Assembly: GCA_947441205.1 (NCBI GenBank)
Contig: CANETM010000001.1
Coordinates: 1-40,379 of the forward strand
DNA length: 40,379 nt
From: Bacteroidota bacterium
GTDB lineage: Bacteria; Bacteroidota; Bacteroidia; Chitinophagales; Chitinophagaceae
Direction: 5' to 3'
The notes under the pieces are model-generated. The model was not told where the DNA came from. It saw nothing but the letters and a program-made list of their open reading frames with translations, and ran no database searches. The translations under genes were made by a program, and so were the position numbers. Positions 33,763 to 40,379 of this stretch are shown here, piece by piece (the stretch's first letter is position 1; every line of letters begins with the position of its first letter).

Positions 33763-34904
33763 GCATGAAAATACAAATGGTTGACTTAAAAAGTCAATAC
33801 AACCATATCAAAAATGAGGTAAATGAAGCAATTCTAAATGTTATTGAGCATGGCCAATTTATTAAAGGTCCAGATGTTAAGATCTTTGAAGAAAAACTTA
33901 AATCATACCTCAACGTGAAACATGTAATCGCCTGTGCCAACGGAACAGATGCTTTACAAATTGCTATGATGGCATTGAATTTAAAGCCGGGTGATGAGAT
34001 AATAGTGCCTGTATTTACGTATATCGCTACGGCAGAAGTTATAGGATTGTTGGGCTTAAAACCCATATTGGTGGATGTTGAACCTGACACCTTTTGCATA
34101 GATGTAGCAAAAATTGAAGATGTTATAAGTCCAAACACGAAGGCAATCGTTCCTGTTCATTTGTTTGGTCAATGTGCCAATATGGATGATATAATGGATC
34201 TAGCAAAAAAGCATCGTTTATTTGTAATTGAAGATACTGCCCAAGCCATTGGTTCAAAATATACATTTCAGAATGGAACTGTAGTGAGTTCCGGATGTAT
34301 TGGTGATATTGGCACTACCAGTTTCTTTCCAAGTAAAAACTTGGGTTGTTACGGTGATGGTGGTGCTTTGTTTACCAATGATGATGCCTTGGCGGAAAAG
34401 TTACGAATGATCTGCAACCATGGTCAGAAAGTGCAATATGTGCATGATATTATTGGTGTAAATAGCAGGTTAGACACAATGCAGGCCGCCATATTGAATG
34501 TCAAGCTTGGTCAACTTCGGAACTATGAAAATTCGAGAAATCAAGCAGCAAAATGGTACGATGAATTGCTTTGTGGTTTGGATTGGTTAGAAATTCCAAA
34601 ACGCAGGGCCAATTCCACACACGTTTTTCATCAATACACGGTTAAAATAAAAACAGGTAAACTCAAAAGAGATGCCATTAGAGTTGAAATGGGCAAATTG
34701 GGTATTCCTACAATGATTTATTATCCGATTCCATTGCACCAACAAAAGGCGTTTGATACCGAAAATTATCCATTGGGCTCTTTTCCGGTAAGTGAAGCGC
34801 TTTGTGATGTTGTATTATCGCTGCCCATTCATACGGAAATGAATTATGAAATGGTACAAGAAATTGTGCGGAATTTAATTCAAGTCCATCAAGAGTTGAA
34901 ATAA
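33759..34904 (+). CDS. wbpE: WbpE-like PLP aminotransferase (DegT/DnrJ/EryC1)
   Basis: A 381-residue sugar aminotransferase. The PLP-binding Lys is K193 in TTSFFPSKNLGCYGDGG. GTDALQIAMMAL (62-73) binds the cofactor phosphate, and the VIEDTAQAIG Asp is D159. The opening pattern MVDLKSQYNHIK fits WbpE/WlbC. It puts an amino group on carbon 3 of the 3-keto UDP-GlcNAc uronic acid made by the WbpB-like enzyme. Gene order B-D-E, with overlaps on both sides, supports this over other DegT-type roles. The 3' end overlaps the next ATG by one base (TAATG). Confidence 0.92.
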   Translation: MSMKIQMVDLKSQYNHIKNEVNEAILNVIEHGQFIKGPDVKIFEEKLKSYLNVKHVIACANGTDALQIAMMALNLKPGDEIIVPVFTYIATAEVIGLLGLKPILVDVEPDTFCIDVAKIEDVISPNTKAIVPVHLFGQCANMDDIMDLAKKHRLFVIEDTAQAIGSKYTFQNGTVVSSGCIGDIGTTSFFPSKNLGCYGDGGALFTNDDALAEKLRMICNHGQKVQYVHDIIGVNSRLDTMQAAILNVKLGQLRNYENSRNQAAKWYDELLCGLDWLEIPKRRANSTHVFHQYTVKIKTGKLKRDAIRVEMGKLGIPTMIYYPIPLHQQKAFDTENYPLGSFPVSEALCDVVLSLPIHTEMNYEMVQEIVRNLIQVHQELK

Positions 34905-35890
34905 TGGATCAATTCACAAAGAAAATTTCTCAAAGTAGTTTTTTAATCACTGGCGGAGCCGGGTTTATTGGTTCTAATCTGGTTGAATTGTTATTGGATT
35001 TGGGCGCTAAACACGTTCGTGTATTGGATAATCTTTCCAATGGGTATTATACCAATATTGAGGGGTTTGCTGGTCTTCGAAATTTTGAGTTTATCGAAGG
35101 AGATATCCGGGATATAGAGATTTGTAGGAAGGCGGTTGTGGGTATAGATTATATCAGCCATCAGGCCGCTTTAGGTTCTGTTCCAAGATCTGTTGAAGAT
35201 CCGTTAACCTCGAATGATGTAAATATTGGTGGTCATTTGAATATGTTGGTTGCAGCGAAAGAATCGCCTACTTTAAAGCGCATGGTGTATGCGGCGAGCT
35301 CTTCTAGTTTTGGCGATAGCGAAGCGCTTCCCAAGGTAGAAGGAAACGAGGGCAAGCCTTTATCGCCTTATGCGGTTACGAAATGGGTGAACGAGTTGTA
35401 CGGCGATGTATTTAGTCGGGTATATGGTTTGCATACGATCGGATTGCGGTATTTTAATATTTTTGGCCCCAAGCAAAATCCGAACAATCCCTATGCGGCC
35501 GTGATACCCTTATTCATGAAAGCTGCGATGAAAGGAACTTCCCCCATCATCAATGGAGATGGTACAAACTCACGCGATTTTACTTTTGTGCAAAATGCCT
35601 TGCAGGCGAATATTAGGGCGATGTTAAATACAGAGGATTTGTCCAAGCACGAGGTGGTGAATATTGCGGTGGGCGAACGGACGAATTTGGTGGAGTTGTG
35701 GGAGGCGATTGCGGTAGCTGCGGGTACTGTTGTACAACCGGTATTCGGGCCGCCGAGAGCCGGAGATATTCCACACAGTTTGGCATCCATTGAAAAGGCA
35801 AAGCGGTTGTTTGGTTATGACCCAAAGATCAGATTGAAAGAGGGTATCCGTATCACCTATGATTGGTTCACTAAAGAATATGTTCAGTAA
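34904..35890 (+). CDS. wbpP: WbpP/TviC-like UDP-GlcNAc 4-epimerase
   Basis: An extended SDR of 328 residues close to WbpP and TviC: FLITGGAGFIGSNLVE, LDNLSNGYYTNI, FIEGDIRD, HQAALGSVPRSVEDPL, AASSSSFGDSEALPKVE, SPYAVTKWVNELYGDVFS with catalytic Y-x3-K, and LRYFNIFGPKQNPN. It interconverts UDP-GlcNAc and UDP-GalNAc (or their uronic acids). Base composition changes within the gene: the 5' third is about 38% G+C like the genes to its left, and the 3' half is above 50% like the region to its right. It is the last gene before a terminator-like hairpin. Confidence 0.9.
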   Translation: MDQFTKKISQSSFLITGGAGFIGSNLVELLLDLGAKHVRVLDNLSNGYYTNIEGFAGLRNFEFIEGDIRDIEICRKAVVGIDYISHQAALGSVPRSVEDPLTSNDVNIGGHLNMLVAAKESPTLKRMVYAASSSSFGDSEALPKVEGNEGKPLSPYAVTKWVNELYGDVFSRVYGLHTIGLRYFNIFGPKQNPNNPYAAVIPLFMKAAMKGTSPIINGDGTNSRDFTFVQNALQANIRAMLNTEDLSKHEVVNIAVGERTNLVELWEAIAVAAGTVVQPVFGPPRAGDIPHSLASIEKAKRLFGYDPKIRLKEGIRITYDWFTKEYVQ

Positions 35891-35919
35891 TTGATATCAT
35901 CAAAATTGAAGTTTAATTA

Positions 35920-35950
35920 GAGCCCCGCCATCCAGTGGGGTTCTGTCGTT
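35920..35950 (+). terminator. Terminator-like hairpin after the sugar cluster
   Basis: A short G+C-rich stem forms from GAGCCCC (35920-35926) and GGGGTTC (35937-35943), with a 10-base loop and one G-U pair, followed by a T-rich stretch (TTCTGTCGTTT). It begins 30 bases after the WbpP-like stop and precedes the exporter genes. It is a reasonable intrinsic terminator, though the T tract is not perfect. Confidence 0.6.
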
Positions 35951-35958
35951 TAGAAGGC

Positions 35959-35999
35959 TACGAGATCATTGGTAAAAATACCTTAGTAAAAATCTCGTA
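35959..35999. repeat. Nested inverted repeats in the intergenic region
   Basis: The 8-base arms TACGAGAT (35959-35966) and ATCTCGTA (35992-35999) are exact reverse complements with a 25-base centre. Inside it GGTA and TACC (35971-35974 and 35979-35982) form a second small stem around AAAA. It lies between the end of the sugar cluster and the exporter gene, so it could be an operator, an RNA structure or part of a terminator/attenuator. No clean Bacteroidota -7/-33 promoter match was found beside it; TAATTTTA at 35998-36005 is only partial. Confidence 0.4.
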
Positions 36000-36075
36000 A
36001 TTTTACAAATCATTGAATCTCACGCAAGAATCTGTTCGCTTGCCAATTAGTTCATTTGTTTGGGCTGAAAGTGTT

Positions 36076-36101
36076 AATTTACCACTTTGTTGTGGTAAAT
36101 T
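36076..36101. promoter_or_regulatory. 10-base perfect hairpin just upstream of the Wza-like ATG
   Basis: AATTTACCAC (36076-36085) and GTGGTAAATT (36092-36101) are perfect reverse complements around a 6-base centre, ending 17 bases before the ATG at 36119. The A+T-rich arms and lack of a T tract make a terminator unlikely. It could be an operator for a regulator or a leader hairpin that controls exporter expression. The regulator is unknown. Confidence 0.45.
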
Positions 36102-36118
36102 CGCACAATTGTTTTCCC

Positions 36119-36937
36119 ATGTCAAATTCATTGTTCAAAATCCCGCTTAAACCCAGCTTTGGTTGGTCAATCCTTTTGGCCATTGCAACTATTTTTATTA
36201 CCGGTTGCTATAGTTACAAAGACCAGATTTTGTTTCAAGGTTTGAAAGATACAACCTGTCCTAACCCAAATTTCCAAGAAAAAACCCTAATTCAAGCGGG
36301 AGATCAGTTATCAATTATTGTCAATGGTTTAGACGTGAACAGCACAAGTTATTTTAATATGCCAATGGGCATGGGTGCAGGCGGGAATATGCAAATGCTA
36401 AACCAAACCGGTAATCAAGGAGGCGGTTTGATGGGTTATGTTGTGAGTGAGTCAGGAGTTATAGAATTCCCCAAATTGGGTGAACTACATGTTGCAGGCT
36501 ATCACCCAGAACAGTTGCGGGATAGTTTGCAATGTTGGCTTTCTCCTTGGGTGAAAGATCCATCGGTAATGGTCCGATTGATGAATTTTCGTGTTACGTT
36601 TATCACAACGGACCATGCTCAAACCATCAACTTAATGAATACCCAAACCAATTTGTTACAGTTTTTGGGCATGGTTAATGGGATTACATGGACAGACCGC
36701 AAAGACAACGTACTGGTCATTCGTCAAGTGAATGGCTTACGAGAGGTCCATCATGTGGATCTCACATCCCAAGCGGTTTTTTCAAGTCCGGTTTACTTTC
36801 TTAAACCCAATGATATCATTTACGTGGAGCCCAATAAACGAAAATTCATCGATACCAATGCCCAATTGATTTCCTTGGTTACCACGATTACCAGCACCTT
36901 GAGTATCCTCGTTTTATTTGTTAATAGTCTGAGATAA
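36119..36937 (+). CDS. wza: Wza-like polysaccharide export outer-membrane lipoprotein
   Basis: A 272-residue export protein of the BexD/Wza group. The ATG at 36119 is chosen because it gives a clean lipoprotein signal: WSILLAIATIFITGC with lipobox Cys30. An upstream TTG at 36056 would add 21 residues with no signal character. The polysaccharide-export domain starts at LIQAGDQLSIIV (57-68), carries a Gly/Met/Asn-rich stretch at about 80-105 (MPMGMGAGGNMQML), and continues VVSESGVIEFPKLGELHVAG; YFLKPNDIIYVEPN is the SLBB-like end. A last hydrophobic segment (LVTTITSTLSILVLFVNSLR) is the membrane-crossing helix. It forms the outer-membrane channel with the kinase encoded next. Confidence 0.88.
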   Translation: MSNSLFKIPLKPSFGWSILLAIATIFITGCYSYKDQILFQGLKDTTCPNPNFQEKTLIQAGDQLSIIVNGLDVNSTSYFNMPMGMGAGGNMQMLNQTGNQGGGLMGYVVSESGVIEFPKLGELHVAGYHPEQLRDSLQCWLSPWVKDPSVMVRLMNFRVTFITTDHAQTINLMNTQTNLLQFLGMVNGITWTDRKDNVLVIRQVNGLREVHHVDLTSQAVFSSPVYFLKPNDIIYVEPNKRKFIDTNAQLISLVTTITSTLSILVLFVNSLR

Positions 36938-36939
36938 TT

Positions 36940-39420
36940 ATGCAAAACAATCAATCAGAATTTGATGATTCAACCTCGGGTGGCCCGAGTCCACTCACCG
37001 TTATATTGCGAGATTATCTGCCTTATTGGCCGGTTATTGCCGCCGCTGTTTTGTTGGGTTACTTCGCGGGTAACGTGTACTTAAGATATACAAGACCCAC
37101 GTTTGCCATCGCTTCTACCGTCATGATTAAAAATGATGACCGGAGTTCTGACAACCTAATCAAACAAGCCATGGGAGAAGGCAAAAGTTCAACCGATGAA
37201 GAAGTTGAAATTATCAAAGGCCGCAGGGTCATTGCAAAGGCAGTTGAGTTGGCCAATTATTTTTATGAATTTAGGGTTTATGGAAAAGTAAATTATGGTA
37301 TACTATCCTTTGATCAAAATCCTGTAAGTCTGACTTTTTTAAAACCAGACTCTATAAAACCCTTCGATGTAAAATTTGAGGTGGATCTGGCCAGCAAAAC
37401 TGTAATTGTGAACGGCAAACAGCGTTTTCCAATGGGTATGCTTGTCAACCTTTTGGGCAATCCTGTGGTAATAAAAAGGACCGGATTAAACGCGCAGTCA
37501 ACCTCTCTTGGCAAGGAAAAATCGGAACTTCGTTTGGTGGTTTTTTCCAAAGCGCAGCGAATAGAGTCAGTGAGAAAGAATTTTTCAGCAACCACCAACA
37601 AGAAAAATTCTTTGATTGTGATGGATTTGAAATCGGATTGGGAAGAAGGGGGCGTTCGGATTCTCGAAGCATTGATAGATGCTTATACGTTGGAATCTCA
37701 GGAAGAAAAGCGGAGAATGTCTGAATTTACCATGGATTTTATCGACTCTCGTTTGGCGTATTTGGGACAAGATTTGGATAGTATTGAAAAGGAATTGGAG
37801 GTGTTCAAATCAAAAAATAGTTTGCAGGTTCTAAGTAGTGAAACACAGCGAATTCTGAATAAAGTGCAATTGGGCGACCAAAAATCTGTGGAATTGGATT
37901 TGCAATTGATGGTCTTAGAAGACTTAGAAAAGTATGTCTTGGGTAAAATCAAGAATCCAACCATGGCGCCTTATTCTGCGGGATTAACCCAGGTGGATCT
38001 GAATGATTATTTTTCAGATTTGATGAAGTTAGAACAAGAATTTCAAGTATTGAAAGAGACGAATGGTCCAAAAAGTGATGCCGTGTTGATTGCCAAAAAG
38101 CAAATCGAGACCACCAAAACGTTGTTATTGGAAACAATCAGAAATACTTACGCCAGTGTCAAATTCCTGAAACAAAAAGCGGATAAAGATTTTAATAATT
38201 CATCTTCTGCATATGGCAATTTAATTCGGGTAATTCCAAGCAAGGAAAGGCAATTGGTGAATATAACCCGCCAACAAGAGATCAAAAGTGCTTTGTTTAC
38301 CTACTTGTTGGAACGCCGCGAAGAGGCGGCAATATCAGCGGCAGGCAAATTGAGTGATCTACGGATTATTGAGAGTCCCCGCTCCAACGGGGTGGTAAGT
38401 CCAAAGGCAAGCAATGTATACGGAATTTCAATTTTGGGACTGGTATCATTGGTGATGGGTGTGCTTTTTATCAAATCGGCCTTAAACAACAAGGTTTCTG
38501 TGAAGGCTGACATTGAAAATAGAACAAGGGTACCGGTTCTCGGAGAAATCATGCAAGCGGATACGGATAGTCCATTGGTGATGAAGGAAGGAAACCGCAG
38601 TTTGATTGCTGAACAATTCCGCGGATTGCGCACAAGTTTGGGATACCTGGGTGATGGCAGTGGTAAAAATAAGATTTTGGTGAGTTCCTCCATTCCTGGA
38701 GAGGGCAAGAGTTTTGTGTCTACCAACATCGCCATTAGTTATGCGCTCACGGGTCAGAAATCGGTGTTGATTGAAAGTGATTTGCGCAAACCCAACATTG
38801 CCAAACACTTCGAGATTTCCAAACGGATTGGTCTGAGTTCCTATTTAAGTGGTCATTCAACGCTTGAAGATATTGTGATTGCTACGCACATAGATCATTT
38901 GTTCGTAATTCCAGCAGGTCCAATTCCACCAAACCCGGTAGAATTGATGATGAATGGAAAATACCAGCGCTTAATTGAACAGTTGGGTGAATTGTATGAT
39001 CACGTCGTGATTGACTGTCCACCCATAGGTTTGGTAACAGATGCCGAGATCTTGGGCAAATGGGTGGATGCTTCCATATTTATTGTTAGGCATCAATATA
39101 CCCCTAAGCAGGCCATAAGTAATTTATTGGATCGTCTATATACGGGTGATAAGTTTAACCGAATGGCGATTGTGATGAATGGTTTGAAGGGCGGCATCAG
39201 TGGATATGGCTACGGATATGGCTACGGATATGGCTACGGATATGGCTACGGATATGGCTACGGATATGGCTACGGATATGGTTATGGCAACTATGGCGGA
39301 TACGGTTATGGTTACTATGGCAATGAGAAAAAAACCAAGCGTGTATGGTGGAAAGAGGCCTACAAAATAGTTATTGTGCCTTTCTTGGCCTTCTTAGGAA
39401 TCAAATCCAAAGTCCGTTGA
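36940..39420 (+). CDS. wzc: Wzc-like tyrosine autokinase/polysaccharide co-polymerase
   Basis: An 826-residue inner-membrane protein of the PCP-2a type. It has a first membrane segment at about 27-49, a long periplasmic Wzz/GNVR region rich in charged helices up to about 485, and a second membrane segment at about 488-513. The cytoplasmic BY-kinase domain has Walker A SSSIPGEGKS (about 581-590), Walker A' VLIESDLRKP (about 608-617) and Walker B HVVIDCPP (about 688-695). The C-terminus has a Gly-Tyr repeat with 19 Tyr in residues 755-793, likely the autophosphorylation cluster, and then an unusual 31-residue basic and hydrophobic tail. It controls chain length and export and works with the Wza-like protein 3 bases upstream. 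Confidence 0.93.
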   Translation: MQNNQSEFDDSTSGGPSPLTVILRDYLPYWPVIAAAVLLGYFAGNVYLRYTRPTFAIASTVMIKNDDRSSDNLIKQAMGEGKSSTDEEVEIIKGRRVIAKAVELANYFYEFRVYGKVNYGILSFDQNPVSLTFLKPDSIKPFDVKFEVDLASKTVIVNGKQRFPMGMLVNLLGNPVVIKRTGLNAQSTSLGKEKSELRLVVFSKAQRIESVRKNFSATTNKKNSLIVMDLKSDWEEGGVRILEALIDAYTLESQEEKRRMSEFTMDFIDSRLAYLGQDLDSIEKELEVFKSKNSLQVLSSETQRILNKVQLGDQKSVELDLQLMVLEDLEKYVLGKIKNPTMAPYSAGLTQVDLNDYFSDLMKLEQEFQVLKETNGPKSDAVLIAKKQIETTKTLLLETIRNTYASVKFLKQKADKDFNNSSSAYGNLIRVIPSKERQLVNITRQQEIKSALFTYLLERREEAAISAAGKLSDLRIIESPRSNGVVSPKASNVYGISILGLVSLVMGVLFIKSALNNKVSVKADIENRTRVPVLGEIMQADTDSPLVMKEGNRSLIAEQFRGLRTSLGYLGDGSGKNKILVSSSIPGEGKSFVSTNIAISYALTGQKSVLIESDLRKPNIAKHFEISKRIGLSSYLSGHSTLEDIVIATHIDHLFVIPAGPIPPNPVELMMNGKYQRLIEQLGELYDHVVIDCPPIGLVTDAEILGKWVDASIFIVRHQYTPKQAISNLLDRLYTGDKFNRMAIVMNGLKGGISGYGYGYGYGYGYGYGYGYGYGYGYGYGYGNYGGYGYGYYGNEKKTKRVWWKEAYKIVIVPFLAFLGIKSKVR
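39202..39285 (+). repeat. 12-base tandem repeat coding for Gly-Tyr units in wzc
   Basis: The unit GGATATGGCTAC is repeated six times without any change at 39202-39273, and a seventh copy with two changes (GGATATGGTTAT) fills 39274-39285. Each unit encodes Gly-Tyr-Gly-Tyr, so copy-number changes keep the reading frame and only alter the number of tyrosines. The identical third codon positions point to recent duplication or slippage, not slow selection on protein sequence. Confidence 0.97.
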
Positions 39421-39463
39421 TATCTCCATTGCAATTGTTGAGTTATCACATCGCGGTCTTGCG

Positions 39464-39485
39464 TGGCTGCAATGTAGATCAGCCA
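39464..39485. terminator. Weak hairpin between convergent genes
   Basis: TGGCTG (39464-39469) and CAGCCA (39480-39485) form a 6-base stem with a 10-base loop in the 98-base gap between the kinase gene and the convergent DUF5686 gene. A short A-rich run follows on the + strand, which reads as T-rich on neither useful side. It may end transcription, but the evidence is weak. Confidence 0.3.
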
Positions 39486-39518
39486 AGAAATTTGGCGAAG
39501 AGCGTAACGGTGGAGTAA

Positions 39519-40379
39519 TTACCACTTGTTGCTCAAGCGGTCGTAGTATTCGAAGTTGATTTTGAAGCCGTAACGGGGTTTCTCGTAGATGTTGGCATAG
39601 CCCGCTGTGTAATAGATACCAATTTTAAATCGGTCACGCCAGATCCGAACAAGTTTATCAACCCCCACATAGCCCTCGTAGAAGAACAGGTTCCGTCTCT
39701 CCGGCGCATACAGCAAGTTCACACCCGCGCGCTCATACAAACTCAGCTTTTTCAAGAAGGGCACCTTGTTCACCAAACTGCCGTTGAAACTGTGCTGGTA
39801 ATGCACTTCATAAAATCGCTTATAGGTTTCAAAGGTGGAATCTAACTGCTGGAAAGCATATAAGGGGGGCGTAAATACCCCAATATCAGACCTGCGTTGG
39901 TAGCGATAATCCACGGGATTTACATTGTTCCGGCCAAGGAAAGCACCGCTCACAGCCCTTATTTCACTGGTTCCCATCAATCCCCAAGGAAAACTGTGGT
40001 TGATGTTATATTCCAAATATTGGAAGTCGCTATTGCTCTTGAAAACGCCTGGTACCGCTTGCTTATAGTTGATGGAAAAGGTTGGCCAATTTGAGCCCAA
40101 AATCACCTTTTGTTTGGGTTCCGACATATATCGTTGGAAAGGGGTGTATGAAAGATTAAACGAAGCAAAGAATGCCCTGTGGTCAGCAAATTGAATGGGT
40201 TGGTTGTTTTCAAATAAACGATTGCCGAATGCGTCGAATTGATAGTTCGACATATCCTTTCGATCACTCAATTCTCCTTGAACTTGCAGAAAGAGGCCAT
40301 TGATTAATTCCTGGCGATGGTATACGTTCATGTGCTTGTTCAAGTAAAAATTGCTCCGGCGTACAAGATCTAAATAGGC
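39519..40379 (-). CDS. DUF5686 family outer-membrane protein, C-terminal part (runs off right edge)
   Basis: The minus-strand frame stays open from the stop at 39519 to the window edge, giving 286 residues of the C-terminal part. It matches the barrel region of DUF5686/carboxypeptidase-regulatory-like proteins of Bacteroidota: RRSNFYLNKHMNVYHRQELI, then ELSDRKDMSNYQ, SYTPFQRYMSEPKQKVILGS, NWPTFSINYKQAVPGVFKSN, VNKVPFLKKLSLYERAG, and GFKINFEYYDRLSNKW at the end. Alternating hydrophobic strands and an aromatic C-terminal residue suit an outer-membrane beta barrel. The N-terminal signal and CarboxypepD_reg domain would lie outside the window. It is convergent with the kinase gene and probably unrelated to glycan synthesis. 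Biochemical role unknown. Confidence 0.87.
   Translation of the reverse strand, partial: AYLDLVRRSNFYLNKHMNVYHRQELINGLFLQVQGELSDRKDMSNYQFDAFGNRLFENNQPIQFADHRAFFASFNLSYTPFQRYMSEPKQKVILGSNWPTFSINYKQAVPGVFKSNSDFQYLEYNINHSFPWGLMGTSEIRAVSGAFLGRNNVNPVDYRYQRRSDIGVFTPPLYAFQQLDSTFETYKRFYEVHYQHSFNGSLVNKVPFLKKLSLYERAGVNLLYAPERRNLFFYEGYVGVDKLVRIWRDRFKIGIYYTAGYANIYEKPRYGFKINFEYYDRLSNKW

Noticed and set aside
36056..36118. TTG start at 36056 for the export lipoprotein
   Set aside because: It would place 21 extra residues before the signal peptide and overlap the 10-base hairpin; ATG at 36119 gives a normal lipoprotein signal with Cys30.
38301..38735. 144-codon minus-strand frame opposite the kinase gene
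   Set aside because: Antisense shadow of the conserved Walker region; no recognisable motif and no promoter or start support.
39202..39285. Possible CRISPR-like array
   Set aside because: The repeats are directly adjacent 12-base units without spacers and translate in frame as Gly-Tyr; this is a coding tandem repeat.
39897..40094. 65-codon + strand frame opposite the DUF5686 gene
   Set aside because: Shadow of the conserved outer-membrane protein frame; no family resemblance.

Overview
The window looks like a piece of a Bacteroidota chromosome. This rests on several signs: low G+C, no Shine-Dalgarno motifs, frequent TTG starts, a type IX secretion sorting-domain remnant at the left edge, a DUF5686 outer-membrane barrel at the right edge, and a Wzc-type kinase ending in a Gly-Tyr repeat. 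I cannot name a genus from the sequence alone. No tRNA, rRNA or CRISPR array was seen.

Left edge (1-339): the first codons of an IS4-family (DUF4372) transposase read leftward out of the window. Next to them is the last part of a T9SS type A sorting domain with no gene body, so a secreted-protein gene was probably cut by the IS.

Main locus (340-35890): 32 tightly packed genes all on the + strand, many overlapping by 1-14 bases. It is a Wzx/Wzy-type surface polysaccharide (capsule or O-antigen-like) cluster. It holds one initiating phosphoglycosyl transferase (31579), five GT4 glycosyltransferases plus one other GT-B enzyme (4532), a flippase Wzx (3040) and a polymerase Wzy (15210). There are many sugar-nucleotide enzymes: a CMP-nonulosonate type cytidylyltransferase with two Gfo/Idh oxidoreductases; three UDP-HexNAc 2-epimerases; a LegB-like 4,6-dehydratase/nucleotidyltransferase/SDR triad; WbpB-D-E plus WbpI for UDP-ManNAc(3NAc)A; and a WbpP-like 4-epimerase. 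Decorating enzymes include two asparagine-synthetase homologues, a methyltransferase, a hexapeptide acyltransferase, an AT3 membrane acyltransferase, a double GNAT-like protein, a CapK/PaaK adenylating enzyme and a NodB deacetylase. The likely product is a long, heavily modified repeat unit with acidic 2,3-diacetamido uronic acid and possibly a nonulosonic acid.

Right part (35891-39420): a terminator-like hairpin and other inverted repeats separate the sugar cluster from a second unit, the Wza-like export lipoprotein and the Wzc-like tyrosine kinase. G+C is clearly higher here and starts to rise inside the WbpP-like gene, which suggests a cassette boundary. The last gene (39519 to the end, - strand) is a convergent DUF5686 outer-membrane protein, unrelated to the glycan by function.

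Three expected enzymes are missing from the window: a NeuB-type nonulosonate synthase for the cytidylyltransferase, a WbpA-type UDP-GlcNAc 6-dehydrogenase for the WbpB/D/E/I branch, and a WbpM-type membrane dehydratase. They must be elsewhere, or the pathways differ from the reference ones.
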